Origin: Lepeophtheirus salmonis
Taxonomy: Eukaryota > Arthropoda > Copepoda > Siphonostomatoida > Caligidae
Length of the DNA: 64,000 bases
NCBI RefSeq assembly: GCF_016086655.4
Contig: NC_052136.2
Span: 17,794,001 to 17,858,000 of the forward strand
Direction of reading: 5' to 3'
Shown here: positions 1 through 10,506 of the stretch, piece after piece
Numbering within the stretch: the stretch's first letter is position 1
Layout of the letters: the number at the start of each line of letters is the position of its first letter
Position numbers and translations under genes: made by a program
Notes under the pieces: model-generated
Database searches by the model: none
Told to the model about the DNA's origin: nothing
What the model saw: only the letters and a program-made list of their open reading frames with translations

Positions 1-423
1 AAAAGATTTTCCCCCGTTATTTAGGTATGCTTATATAACAACATACTATTATCATGAGGGATATACACAATTGTTAATTATAATGCAACACCCAATGTAA
101 CTACCCTCGTTGTGACCATTTAAACAGTTGTTTTTGCCTTTTATGAGTTTTCTGAACACCATTTCTTGGAGCCCATCAACCATAGCTAAGCCTTAAGTGA
201 TAAAAAAGTAATATTTATTGACTATGTAATATTGGAAAACCTAATCATCATACCCAAGTCTTAAAGCGAAGTAAGTAGTCTCAGACCAACTAGTTGCAAA
301 CCATCCAAAGCTACTACCCCCGTTGTTGTGACCATTTAAGCAGTTGTTTTTGCCCTTTACTGAGTTGTGTATCATAATTCTTGATATGTTTAGCTAAAAT
401 AGAATCATATTTTATGGTTAGAT
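1..423. other. AT-rich stretch, no gene seen
   Basis: No coding frame or structured repeat that I can support. The phrase 'accatttaa(a/g)cagttgttttt' occurs twice (about 113-133 and 331-350), next to similar 'ctacc(c)tcgttgt' words, so a short degraded direct duplication of roughly 200-bp spacing is likely. Confidence 0.4.
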
Positions 424-914
424 TTAAAAAAAAATTGAATACTCACTGTGAGATAGTACAAAATTCAGAGTTCCATTTCGATATTCGTAAATACTTTTTA
501 CTGATAACTTGATCGTCTTTTGGTGTGGATGACTCAAAACATTTTTATATGTATATCTATATATGACATCAGTACCAACATCCTCCATTAATTTAATGAT
601 GGTTCCTCGGGAAGGGATATGTTTACCCTTGTATTTCTCCATAAATTTTTTGAACGTAGATGATTAGCAATGGATAAGGTTATATTACATGCAATAAGCA
701 TCGTTGTGAGATCAAAGTTAAAGTCTGACTTGATGTATTCATCGTCAAATTGATTTTATAGATGAATATCCATACTCTTGTTATGAGATGAGGATAATGA
801 GTGGCGTGTAATTCTAGACAGGGGACTAAAGGCACATTTATATCGACAAATCCGACAAACCATCTGTTTCTCATCCGGTAAGTATTTTCCAAATTCCTGG
901 GCCTCAATTTTCAT
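424..914 (-). pseudogene. BED-finger CGGBP1/hAT-like gene, broken
   Basis: Reading the minus strand from the ATG at 912-914 gives a zinc-binding module (VCRICRYKCAF followed by H-x6-H) of the BED/C2H2 type. It is followed by a helix-rich 'DFNFDLTTMLIACNITLSI' segment and then, in another frame, KFMEKYKGKHIPSRGTI. This order (BED finger, then '..FL.KY.....IPSRSTL') is typical of CGGBP1-like proteins and of the N-termini of BED-type hAT transposases. Two lesions are visible: an in-frame TAA at 756-758 and a frameshift at a run of six T (646-651 on the plus strand), where one more A on the coding strand would rejoin the frames. The decoded length, about 160 residues, is close to CGGBP1. After IPSRGTI the sequence no longer matches my expectation of the family. 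It may be a domesticated-type gene now dead, or a 5' fragment of a hAT element. Confidence 0.6.
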
Positions 915-2177
915 AAATCCAGACAGAAGGCGACGTCATTTTGGGGATTTTATTCAGTTCTCTATCGACTATCACCATCTCATATTATATTAATATTGAA
1001 TAATAAAGGCGGGAATGATAACGTTCCTGATTGATAGAAGAAGATTTATATTATTTAATCAATGATGCCATAAGTAATTCTTCTTTTCTCCTCGCACGCT
1101 TTTCTATTCTTACCAAAATTATCACCCTTACCCATGGCAATAAAATAATCTGACAGTGTCACAAAAATGTAAATTTAGCTAGTTTTAAGAGTGAAAAAGC
1201 TTTTTATAATAATATCTATTATGTTATTCATTCTTAGTACATTCAAAGGAGAATTACAATATGTATATTAACCCTTTAATCCCCTGCCCGACCGTTTGAT
1301 AATGCACAATTTGAGTTACCTTATCTTTGATCTATGCATAGAAGTATATTTTTTTTAGTTCAATGCAGAAAAAATCATGCACGTCCTTTCGAATACACTT
1401 CTACCATGAATCAACATCTGAGCCGTTTGGTGGAGGCCTATAAGAAAACCTGGGGGCATCCATGGATATAAAACACATGGTCACCTTTATTTTATTTCTC
1501 AATATTTCCTCGAGAAAGGAGCAGAAAAAAAGCCTACAATCAGTTGAATTTCTGGCAATTTTTCCAAAAAATAGGGAATTATTATTCACTAATTGTTTAA
1601 ATGTGTTCACTGTTTAACGGAAGTTAATTCTCAAAATCAACGATTTAACGTTCAAAACGTCAATTAAGAGTGAAAGAAGCAGAAACATTGTCGCTGATAG
1701 CAAACGCTTAGTAATTTTTTTTGTTAGTGAAGTGACGACGAGAAGTTCTTAAGATGAATAATAGCTAAAAGATGGGGGAACATGTAAAAAACTGCAGCGC
1801 ACCAAGCTATAAATCCACCTTTGTGTGTGTCTGTCTGGAAGGGGTCATTGATAAAAGTCATTTTTATCAATGACCTTAGCATCTTATACTATAAAGAAAA
1901 TAGAAAAAGAGTGCATATATTTAGAGTTGTAAATTCTAAGTATGTTTAGTTCAAGCTTTTAATTATTTTTGCACCCTGAGCAATGTTTTTTATTTTCTTA
2001 TCACGCTATTATCATTTATGTGTGAATGTATTTAGGATAAACCAAGAGTGACACTTATAATTTGTTGTGGAGTTATCTTTCTTCTACAGGCAAAAAAAAC
2101 TTCAAAAACAAAAAAAAGTTTTATTAATAGAAAAGTTGTCTTCTTATGCAAACGCACGTTCCTCACTACTCCTAAGC
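915..2177. other. No gene seen
   Basis: Open frames here (for example 1401-1610 minus) show no domain or codon pattern I trust. The only structured sequence is the perfect hairpin at 1843-1875, listed separately. Just before it, 'ttgtgtgtgtctgtctgg' resembles the GT-rich start seen in the Helitrons of this window, but no matching 3' end follows. Confidence 0.4.
1843..1875. repeat. Perfect 14-bp hairpin
   Basis: GGTCATTGATAAAA (1843-1856) pairs exactly with TTTTATCAATGACC (1862-1875) around a 5-base loop. Such a perfect stem is unusual outside mobile-element termini. No flanking gene or U-rich tract suggests a terminator or small RNA. It is most likely the end hairpin or fused ends of a decayed element. 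Confidence 0.6.
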
Positions 2178-2457
2178 AAGGTTAATGGAAATACAAGGTT
2201 ATACCGTAACGTGTTTACGACTGATGTTTGACTTCCACCACGCTTTTTCATATTTACGCCATAGTGTCCGAGTGGTTGCGTTTTTTGTCAAAATCTGTCT
2301 TTCTTGCCCAGCAGCCGTTATGATAAGACTATGATTAGTTGCGGTTTTTTTTCAAAATCTGCCCCGCAATCAGTACGATACATTTAATTTGAAAATTTTA
2401 CCAAGCTCAATTACATGATAATCTAACCTTGCATTTCTATAAACCTTTTTAAATTAC
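2178..2457 (-). mobile_element. MITE-A copy 1 (inverted orientation)
   Basis: The element starts AAGGTTAATGGAAATACAAG and ends with its near-complement, TAACCTTGCATTTCTATAAAC. The inner sequence is related, in reverse complement, to the copies at 3061-3357 and 5759-6169, including the subterminal words 'gactgatgtttgacttccac' and 'caaaatctg' and the motif 'gtacgatacat'. It holds about two diverged units of the 98-bp tandem repeat of this family. There is no coding capacity, so it would depend on another element's transposase. No clear target-site duplication is seen. Confidence 0.75.
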
Positions 2458-3060
2458 AGTATATAACTTTAATTACTAATTACATGTTTATGTGTAATGA
2501 TGAAAATTCATTGTAGAATGGACATACTCAAAATAGAAAATGAACATGGTAACCCTGACAATTTGAACAATGTTTTGGAAGAGATCAGCTACAATCAGCT
2601 CTGACAAGGGAAGAAGGAAAAAAGGATATGAGCTCACACGAATTTTCAATCAGGTTTTGAATATAATTAAATCTATTTAGGGAAGGATTTTACTACTCAG
2701 GAATGAAATAATAATGACAACTGCTAAGAAGTAGAAAATTCATTCTCCAGACTACCAATTCCTAAAAAATGGGCCATCTAAAAAATACACCGGATTTTCA
2801 TCTTCAACAACAAATAAATTGATTTTATATAAAGATAGGAAATTAATCTCTCCTCTTTTAATAGATGAATAGGAAATTGACTTAACCTCCAAGCCGTGAA
2901 CAGCTGGTCCCAAAACCTGGGTCGAACCCACAGCTTCCTTTATTATAATGCGTGGCAATCAGGCTGTACAAGTAGTAGTGGGGTGGGTGTGGTTTCATTC
3001 TAGAGGTGAAATTTTAAAGATTTCTTGAAAATACAGTCAGTCGCTATCATTCGTTGGAGA
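2458..3060. other. No gene seen
   Basis: The minus strand around 2895-2925 carries 'gggttcgaccc', which fits a tRNA B box. No matching A box or cloverleaf could be built, so neither a tRNA nor a tRNA-derived SINE is called. Confidence 0.35.
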
Positions 3061-3357
3061 TAGGTTAATAGAAATATATAGTTAGACCATAATGTAATCG
3101 TGCTTGCTAGAATTTTCAATTTGATGTCCCGTACCGACTGCTGGGCAGGACATACATATTTTAATAAAACACACTACTAATCATGGTTTATGACGTCACT
3201 ATTGCTAGTATTTTCAATTTGATGTATCGTACCGACTACTCCGTTGACAAAATACATATCCACGCTTACACTATGACGTCTAAATGAAAAAATGCAGTGG
3301 AAGTCAAACATCGGTCGTACATGCGTTATGGTGTAACCTTGTATTTCTATTAATCTT
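3061..3357 (+). mobile_element. MITE-A copy 2
   Basis: The left end is 'aggttaatagaaatatatag' and the right end is 'aaccttgtatttctattaat', an imperfect inverted repeat of about 24 bp shared with the other MITE-A copies. Inside are two units beginning 'gctag(a/t)a/tttttcaattt' at 3106 and 3204, a period of 98 bp. They carry TGACGTCA at 3191-3198 and the mutated form TGACGTCT at 3274-3281. The second unit is truncated, so this copy has one unit fewer than the copy at 5759-6169. Noncoding. Confidence 0.8.
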
Positions 3358-3642
3358 GTAATAAAACAAAATATATATTCCTACTTTCTCTGTGTTTATA
3401 ACAGGAAACTAGAAATAAAGGTTCTAATTGTACTGCAACACTTTTTTATACCATGAAATAATGCATAACAGTTTTTCTCCTCGACTTGAAATTTAATATG
3501 ATAAATGTGAGTGGGTGATTTCTTTTAATAATATTTTTATTTGTCATCCATTTTTCAGAGCTTTTCAGGGGTCAAAACAAGAATTTCATTATTATGGCCC
3601 TATTAGCATGAGTGCACGGAGATATTGGCGAAAATCTTATAA

Positions 3643-5557
3643 CCGAAAGCCATTTTGCCGAACGGGCACTTTGCCGAATGACCACTTTCCCAAAATTATA
3701 TAATACACATATTTGATGATGATTCATGCTCCATTACTATGTAATTATGATTCCTATTCATGGTACTCTAAAATTAAAAGATAATATATTTAATTATTTG
3801 TCATAAATTGCAATAATTAAGTGTTCCGTTATTGGATTCATTTAAATATGTGAATGCTTCAAAACTTGGTTCGAACCGCATATGGAACCATTCTATCAAA
3901 ACTCACGACAACAGCACAATAAATAAATACATCATATATGAATTCGAAACAGAGCCCTATTATAAGTAGAGTTACGTCACCGGGCTATCGGCTTTTACGA
4001 TAGCTACTTCCTTATGTGTTTGAGTCACGGCCCAAAATATTCAAAATTTAATACTATATTTTAGGTAAAGAACTCTACAAAGGCGATATATTTTGTTAAA
4101 ATACCCCAAGTAAGCCCTTTTATATTGTGCTGGGGATTACAGGAATCGTTCTTGAGCTGAGAGGATGACACTTATCATTTCCAAGGGACAAATTCCTTGG
4201 AAGGCAATGGGTTCTAAAAATGGAATGAATTCTTTGGAAACCATAAAGTCATTCTCGATTGTGCTCTAAACATTTTAAGAAATACCAACTATCAAGCCAT
4301 TCCAACATTGTTCGAACATCTAAAACTTAAAGTTCCAAGGCTCACCAAAAACTCCAACAAACTCATTTTCATTTGGGAGACAATGCTGATGCTAAGAAAA
4401 TTTAATAATTAAGGAAATCTGAAGGAACTTTTTTATTTCGAATTTTAGGTAAAAAAAGATCTCCACAATTTCAGGATCATACATACTTTACTCCTTATTT
4501 GGAACCTCCTAGGAAATAAATACCAACATACAAATCAAACTTGGAGTCTATGAAGCAGAAATAAAGCAATAGAAGAATAATTTGAAGGTGAAAGATGTCA
4601 AAATTTGAGACGCAGAATCAAAGTCTTTAAAAATGCGCTTCCCTTCGGTATTTAATTCAAACCATAAAAAAATTTTTAAGTTGCAAGTCTTCACATTCCA
4701 AAATCCCCTTTTGGTCTAATAAAACCATCGATAATTTACTTAGTTAAGATTGGTTGAGGAACTATATGTGATCCAATTCATCTATTGTGCCAAAAACTGT
4801 TCGGATCAATTTGCAAAAATAGAGGTATTATTCAAATCTTATGTAAATCAATTCAAAAAAATGAAAAAAAATTGTAAATTCAATACCTGAAGTAGCGGTT
4901 CCATTAATTAAGTCGTCTATAAATGTCGCCAAATGTCATAAATTTTTATTTTTTACAGTGTCTAAGTATGTTAGTATAAGAATGCACATACTTTTACGAA
5001 TGTGCATTCAGTGATTATCAAAGAAAGTAGAATTGTACTTCTACTTTCGACGAATAATGTGTATGCTAAACTAAGTAAGGTCAATAAATAATTATTAAAG
5101 TAATTATTCATAATTATATAATAATTTTTCATAATAATTAAGCTCAATAAAATGATTTTTTTACTATTCGTTTATTATATTAAGTTCTTTTTTGGGCCAT
5201 TTGATATATGTCACAAGGGGGCGCTGAAATCTCATGACGTATCTCTTCTTAAACGGCTCTGATCCGAAGGAGAAAACACGTTTAAAGAAGAGAGGGAGTC
5301 GAGTGTGGATTAATTAATGACTCAATGAGTGTTGATTGAGATTCAATGGACAATGTGAATGAAAAATAATTTGGATGGAATGTGTTGGAGCTCTTATGTA
5401 CCTGATGGGCACTCCTCCTTCTCGATGTCGTCTGGGTCTCAATAATTCTCAAGTTGTGTTTTTCATTGGAGCCAATTTACACTACACAAGGAGGAGAAGT
5501 AATAATTCATTTAAGTGTCTGTTCGGCAAAGTGTCTGTTCGACAAAATGGCTTTCGG
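3643..5557. mobile_element. 1.9-kb element with ~45-bp imperfect inverted ends
   Basis: The left arm (3643-3688) reads ccgaaagccattttgccgaa and continues with a second 'cactttgccgaa' word. The right arm (5513-5557) is its reverse complement with several mismatches ('ttcggcaaagtgtctgttcg', ending 'ggctttcgg'). Each arm is built from repeated 'tttGCCGAA'-type words. The arms enclose 1.8 kb that includes copy A of the 1.3-kb dispersed repeat. No transposase remains between them. It could be a nonautonomous DNA transposon. Alternatively, 'gccgaa' words of this kind may recur as a simple dispersed motif, and the pairing could then be partly fortuitous. Confidence 0.5.
3945..5262 (+). repeat. 1.3-kb dispersed repeat, copy A
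   Basis: This is collinear with 48185-49490 over its whole length. Shared blocks include 'gtttgagtcacggcccaaaa', 'gctggggattacaggaatcg', 'atttccaagggacaaattcc', 'aaacttggagtctatgaagc' and 'gtcacaagggggcgctgaaa'. Copy A is the more damaged: the coiled-coil-like frame that is open in copy B (EAEIKQLKNN) has a stop here ('aaagcaatagaagaat', about 4565) and the intron acceptor seen in copy B is missing. It is best read as a degraded paralogous copy or an element-borne gene fragment. Confidence 0.8.
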
Positions 5558-5570
5558 CAATGTGTCTACG

Positions 5571-5731
5571 AACCTTTAGCATACAATGTAATGCTGGGGA
5601 CTATGGATAACATCACTATTCATTTTCTGGTAGAGAATAATTCCAAGTTTTCAGCCAATCGTAGCTTTGGAATTAAAAATCAGCAAGGAATGGATTTCAT
5701 TGATGACTTAATTAAAGTAGTAAAAAAATAA
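5571..5731 (+). pseudogene. Short unrecognised open frame ending in poly-Lys/A
   Basis: About 53 codons from 5571 to a TAA at 5729-5731 read YNVMLGTMDNITIHFLVENN, then continue to a basic end (DLIKVVKK). I do not recognise the product. It lies just outside the right arm of the 3643-5557 element, so it could be host sequence exposed by that insertion. The larger open frame beginning at 5375 runs through the inverted repeat arm and is probably not one protein. Low confidence that this was ever translated. Confidence 0.2.
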
Positions 5732-5758
5732 TATGTCTCCAAATTTGTCAGTAATACC

Positions 5759-6169
5759 CAAGGTTAATAGAAATACAAGGTTAGATAATTATGAAATCGG
5801 GCTTGCTAGAATTTTCAATCTGATGTATTGTACCAACTGCTAGGTAAGACAGGCAGATTATGACAAAACACGCAACCACTCATAGTTTATGACGTCACTA
5901 TTGATAGAATTTTCAATTTAATGTACCGTATCGACTCCTGTGCAAGAAAAACAGATTTAGACAAAACAATCTATCACTCATAGTCTATGACGTCACTATT
6001 GCTAGAATTTTCAATTTTATGTATCGTACCGACTGCTGGACACGAAAAACAGATTTTGACAAAACATGCAACCATTCATCTCCTATGACGTCAATATTAA
6101 AAGCGTGGTGGAAGTCAAACATCAGTCGTTCACACGTTAAGGTATAACCTTGTATTTCTATTAACCTTG
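5759..6169 (+). mobile_element. MITE-A copy 3, most complete copy
   Basis: The ends are perfect inverted repeats, CAAGGTTAATAGAAATACAA on the left and its complement on the right, 25 bp in all (5759-5783 and 6145-6169). Between them lie three head-to-tail 98-bp units (5805-6098) and a subterminal block 'gtggaagtcaaacatcagtc' shared by all three MITE-A copies. Noncoding. It is about 410 bp; length differences between copies come from the number of 98-bp units. Confidence 0.85.
5805..6098 (+). repeat. Three tandem 98-bp units, each with TGACGTCA
   Basis: Unit starts at 5805, 5903 and 6001 ('g(c/a)tagaattttcaat') are exactly 98 bp apart. The palindrome TGACGTCA recurs at 5890-5897, 5988-5995 and 6086-6093, also 98 bp apart. 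TGACGTCA is the classical cAMP-response element consensus of bZIP (CREB/ATF) proteins. Whether it acts as one here is inference only. Confidence 0.85.
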
Positions 6170-7226
6170 AGCCATACCTCCATAACAAGATGGAGTTAAT
6201 TGGTTAAATTGGAAAAAAATTATCTGAATAATTTACTAAGATAAAAAGGAATAAAAAAATATCACTTATTTATTTTCTCCTCTGATCATCTTGTAATTGT
6301 AAAAATAAAGGAGTGGTCAAATAGTAAGTACATTAAATTATTAGGATATTAAATACTCGCATTTCATGTAAGAAATTAACCATTTCGATCCCTGAAAATT
6401 ACTTATGTGAAGTAAAACTTTAAACCAATTAGCCAAACGCGACTGTTAGCCTGAGGAGTTAAAATGGTGCAGCGTTTTAACGCTTTTTCGAAATATCTCT
6501 TTTTTCATATGACGTCACTCTGTCTTTTTCTTACTATTGACGTAGGCTGGGATGTGATAAAGGGAGGGATTGATGAAGCACGCCTAGCTCACACTCAAAA
6601 ATTGCTCTGCGGAAAGAAGAAATTATTTATTGTTTGATTTTTCCTTTTTTGAATTTCCCATCAAAGAGAACAGGCTAGAGTTTTCTGTCATACATTTATG
6701 ATTTATTGATTGTTATTTTGTTGTTTTAATAATGAGTGTATATGTCAGGAAGATTTTTCGGTCTGCTTTACAAGGGTGAACGGTTGATTTTCAGTGGTGA
6801 ACGAGGGATATTTAAACAGGGCAAATGCTACAGCATAGATTAAATCTTGCAAGAATATCGTCCAATGGACTGTCTGACCATTATTTTCTTCAGGCAAACA
6901 TTGTAATGTAAAGGAAAAACTCTAGACGGAAAGTCAATGTCGACATATTCATAAAGGAAGGAGTACAATGGAGTATAAAATGCACGGTGCAAGAATGAGA
7001 GAAAATTTTTGAACTATACAATTAAGTCAAACAATTTAAACCTCCTTAAATATTCTTAAAATAATAACGGATGAAGATAACGAACGAGATTATAATATAC
7101 CATGAAACGGTTACATTGACAGAAAATAAATTATGTTCACAAGTCTTGATGTTCTTAACTCGCATGTATACGTGGTGATGTGTTTGAAAAAAATGAAGAA
7201 AAAAATGCATGTGTTCTTTATCATGA
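6170..7226. other. No gene seen; flank of the hAT element
   Basis: No supported coding frame. A further 'tgacgtcac' occurs at 6512-6520. The stretch after about 7046 probably contains the 3' end of the hAT element whose transposase stops at 7227, but I could not find a matching terminal repeat. Confidence 0.35.
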
Positions 7227-10111
7227 TTAGAAGAAGAAGTTTTTCCTCTCTTTCCTTGACGCAAAGGTGTCAATCAAACTGTCCATGTCTTCATGGAGCA
7301 CCTTGTCCACCATCACCCTGTCCATGTTCAAGAGGGTGAGGGAGGAGAGCCTCTCCTGGTCCATGGTGGTCCTCATGTGGTTCTTGAGCCTTCTGAGACA
7401 GGAGAATGACCGCTCCACCTCACAGCTGCTGATGGGCATTGAGGCCAGGATAACGATCACCTTGTATAGCTCCGGCATCAGGCGGAACACTCCCGAGCTT
7501 ATTAACTCCGCAGCAATTTGTGACGAAACCATGTCTTCTGTGTCAATATCTGCCTAGAGAAACATAAATTTTAAACATATAATGCAAAATGAAACATTAT
7601 AATATTAACCTTGAATTGATGGAAGATTGCATGGTCTGACTGGAGCTGCTCGAGTTCAAGTATGTAGTACTTGGCGACACGCTCAATGCACAGGTCTCCA
7701 CTTCACTGTCATTGACGATTGCAATGAGATCCATTGTGATGTTTGTATCGTCGGTGGCAAATCGGCTCTCAAGCTCTAATACAATCTTATTGATTGCAAC
7801 ATCGAAATGTGTTTCACGGAAGTAGGATTCAGTTGTTCCTTTCCACTTTATTCTCCTTGGAATCTTCGCCTCCTTGAATTCCAAATCAATTGAGCCCTCC
7901 TGGTCAAATACTGATTTCATCTCAGACGACTTCAACTCAGCAAGTTTCCAGATTGATTCAAAGATTTTCTCATTCTTAAGATCTTCAAGAGTCCTAATCA
8001 CTAGGTTGGCGTGTTTCCGGGCCTTTGTTACGTCAACGTTTCTGCCTTGAAGTTCATCTGACAAGCTAGATGTGTGTCTGAGGAGTGTCTTCAACAATTC
8101 AATGCCGAAAACAAGTTCGTGACTAAAGATGCTGTTGAGCAGAGAAGTTGCTGTTGAACTCGATAATCTATCTTTATCTTTTCTCATTATTATGAGGGGC
8201 TTCATGATTCTGACCATCCCTAGAGATACAGCGTATACAGCATCGTAGCGGAGACTCCAGCGGGTAGCAGACTGGTTCTTCAGGGTCATCACCTTGGCAT
8301 GCTCCTCATCTTTACTGGTTATCTTAACCGACTTGTAGATTGCTGACCTCTTTGGTGAACCTTCAATGAAGTTGTATAAAATTTGTACTGTCCCCATTGT
8401 ATTTATCAACAGGGTTATATCTGAGAGAAGATCCTTGACTACAAGATTGAGGACATGGGCGTAGCAGTGGATGTAGACACACAGTGGGGATGCTTCCTTC
8501 CACCTGGCGGCAAGACCCTTCTTGATGCCGGATATGTTGGAGGCACCGTCCGCGGCCAGGGAGACAGTGTGGGCGGGGTTAAGGCCGAGATCCTTGACGG
8601 CCTCGTGAAGCTTCTCAAACAAATATTTGCCGTCAGTCTGGGTAACTTTTACAAACTTGAGGAAGCTCTCCTTCTTGATGCCTTCACTCGTCAGATATCC
8701 CAGTGACAGACTAAACTGCTCCATGTTTGACATATCTGATGTCTCATCAAAAATCTCAGAAAACCAGTAGTCATCATCGCGGGCACAAGTCTTGACATCT
8801 TCAATTATATTTTCAGTCACTTTGGATGCTATAATCTCTATCAGCTCATTTTGGATGTCAGGTGAAGTCCATTTGGCAAAACCTGCCCCAGCTGAACCAA
8901 ATTTTTTTGACTTCGGCCTCCAGTTTATATTTGAGAATATGATTCTCTTGTGAACGCAGGGACAAAAGCTCCAAGAAGTTTCCTCGATTGTTTTCATTAG
9001 ATTTCGTCAACTTTTCTCTTGTTTCGGAATCGCCCCTAAAAGCCAATCCTTGCATTGCCAGGAACCCAACAGTTTGGAAAAGATACCTCAAATAAGCTCG
9101 CCACTTCACGACTTCCTCAGCATGTTGAGACTGAACATGGCTGAGAACCGAGGTATTCTTTCTCTTTGATGTGAGGAAATTGATCCACTTTTCCATCGAC
9201 AGTTTGTGTTTTTTGATGTTAGAATGAACTTTCAACGAGGAACTGTTTTTCCATGTTTTGAACTCAAATTTTCCAAGGTTGGAAATGGAAAATTTGGCAC
9301 AAGCGAAACACTTGGCTGACTTTTCAACCTCGTCATATTCTAGCCACGGGAACTTACGGAACCAATCATATTGAAAGTCTCTAGAGTATTTGTCATCTAT
9401 CTGAGGACTGTATGTTTGTAACTTGGGATGTAGAGGATGATCTCTCTCGACTTTAAGCACAGTTTCCCGCTCAGTCTCCACTCTGGTTCTGGTCTGGATG
9501 TCCTTCCGCTTTGGCTCCTGCCCGGTAAGTATCGGGCCACCCAGCTGGCTCGTGAAGACGACAGGGTACTCTGGGCCTCCGTCCACAAACTCCATCTCCT
9601 CAGTCTTGCTCTTCTCACCTCCCTGGACATTGTCGCTAGTCTCGGAGTCCTCTGCAGAGGGAATATTGTTGTTGTTGACTACAGAGAGCTGCTCGGGAGA
9701 GAAGATTGGTCCGATATCGAGATTAGGAAGTCTTATTCCATGAGAAATCCGTCCGCTGGGGTAATTTGATGAGTCACCATTATTTTCTGTGTCTGCAGTA
9801 ACTTTCTCTTCAGCAGAAACAGACTTTTCAGATCTTGGTTCAGGCAGTAAGGCCTCAACTGGAGCAGGGTCATCGGGACAGGAGGAGGCAGTGACTGAGG
9901 ATGAGGATGTAGCAGAGGAAGTTTTCTTAACAGCAAAGTTCAATGTTTTCTGCTTCTTATGATCAATTTTCACTTGATACTTGTAGCTGGGGTCATTCTT
10001 ATGGAGTTTAACTTTGTGATAATTAAAGTTATCCTTCTGTACTTCCTTCTGACAGATAGAACAAATCACCAACTCTCTGTTAAAATGCGTTTTCCGCTTC
10101 CCGTGATACAT
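7227..10111 (-). pseudogene. hAT transposase, ZMYM1/TTF-DUF4371 type, two frameshifts
   Basis: This would cut and paste a hAT DNA transposon; many animal ZMYM1-like proteins descend from this group. The order of parts fits the family. From the ATG at 10111: a C2H2 finger (VICSICQKEV...H-x4-H, residues ~16-37); a low-complexity acidic linker; a TTF-type zinc finger (WFRKFPWLEYDEVEKSAKCF plus ACAKF, residues ~240-275); 'NNRGNFLELL'; then, in frame 8902-7700, 'SPDIQNELIEI', the first Asp motif FDETSDMSN and the second Asp motif ADGASNISG followed by CYAHVLNLV; and finally the hAT dimerisation end (SSCEVERSFSCLRRLKNHMR) to the stop at 7227. Frameshift 1 is at a run of seven T (8902-8908 plus strand), where six would keep frame. 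Frameshift 2 lies near 7700: the correct frame continues as AKYYILELEQLQSDHAIFHQ. The phase-0 intron at 7554-7609 then joins the last exon in frame. With about 940 codons and only two lesions the copy is young, or the lesions are assembly errors. Confidence 0.9.
7554..7609 (-). other. 56-nt GT-AG intron in the hAT transposase gene
   Basis: On the minus strand CAATTCAAG is followed by GTTAATATTATAATG, and the segment ends TTTCTCTAG before GCAGATATTGAC. Splicing joins '..HQFK' to 'ADIDTEDM' in phase 0. Without splicing, the frame that continues from the conserved part meets a stop within the intron. At 56 nt it sets a useful scale for small introns in this genome. Confidence 0.75.
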
Positions 10112-10506
10112 TTCTGATAATTAATAAATTACTGCAACAATCCACTCTAAAAAGTACATAACTATTACTTATGTCCTTTTAAGCAGTAATAAAATTTAAT
10201 TTATCTTGTATTCAATGAAACAAATTCTCACGCTCTCAAATATTTCAAGAGTACTCCATACGAAAAATGTTGTGTGCGTCTTTTTTTTTTTTTTTTTTTG
10301 GCTGTAAAGTACTTCACATTTGCAACCAGTAACGTTAAACGTAATATCTAACTCAAATATTCACTCAATGTGAAGTACTTTAAATCCATACGAAAAATGT
10401 TGTGTGCGTCTTTGTTTTTTATTTTTGGCTGTAATGTACTCTTGAAATAATTGCAGTAATTTATTAATTATCAGAAATGTATCACGGGAAGCGGAAAACG
10501 CGTTTT
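10075..10506. repeat. Inverted copy of the hAT 5' end with nested repeats
   Basis: Bases 10075-10133 (start codon region of the transposase) recur in inverted form at 10449-10506, including 'tgtatcacgggaagcggaaa', so two divergent copies of the first codons face each other. A shorter mirrored word, 'atttcaagagtac' (about 10243-10255) and 'gtactcttgaaat' (10436-10448), continues the same pairing. The spacer also holds a direct repeat, 'atacgaaaaatgttgtgtgc', at about 10258 and 10388, each followed by a T-rich run and 'ggctgtaa', and an inner inverted pair 'aaagtacttcacatt' / 'aatgtgaagtacttt' (about 10307 and 10367). This looks like a rearranged transposon end, with an arm duplicated in inverted orientation. 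Confidence 0.8.

Noticed and set aside
2885..2960. Possible tRNA or tRNA-SINE on the minus strand (B-box-like gggttcgaccc)
   Set aside because: No A box, acceptor stem or anticodon arm could be assembled.
5375..5731. 118-codon open frame as one protein
   Set aside because: It runs through the right inverted arm of the 3643-5557 element, so only the last ~53 codons could be a natural unit.
7267..7557. 96-codon plus-strand frame
   Set aside because: Antisense shadow of the hAT dimerisation domain.
9437..9769. 110-codon plus-strand frame and overlapping frames at 9397-9936
   Set aside because: These are shadows of the hAT transposase N-terminal frame, which has domain support on the minus strand.
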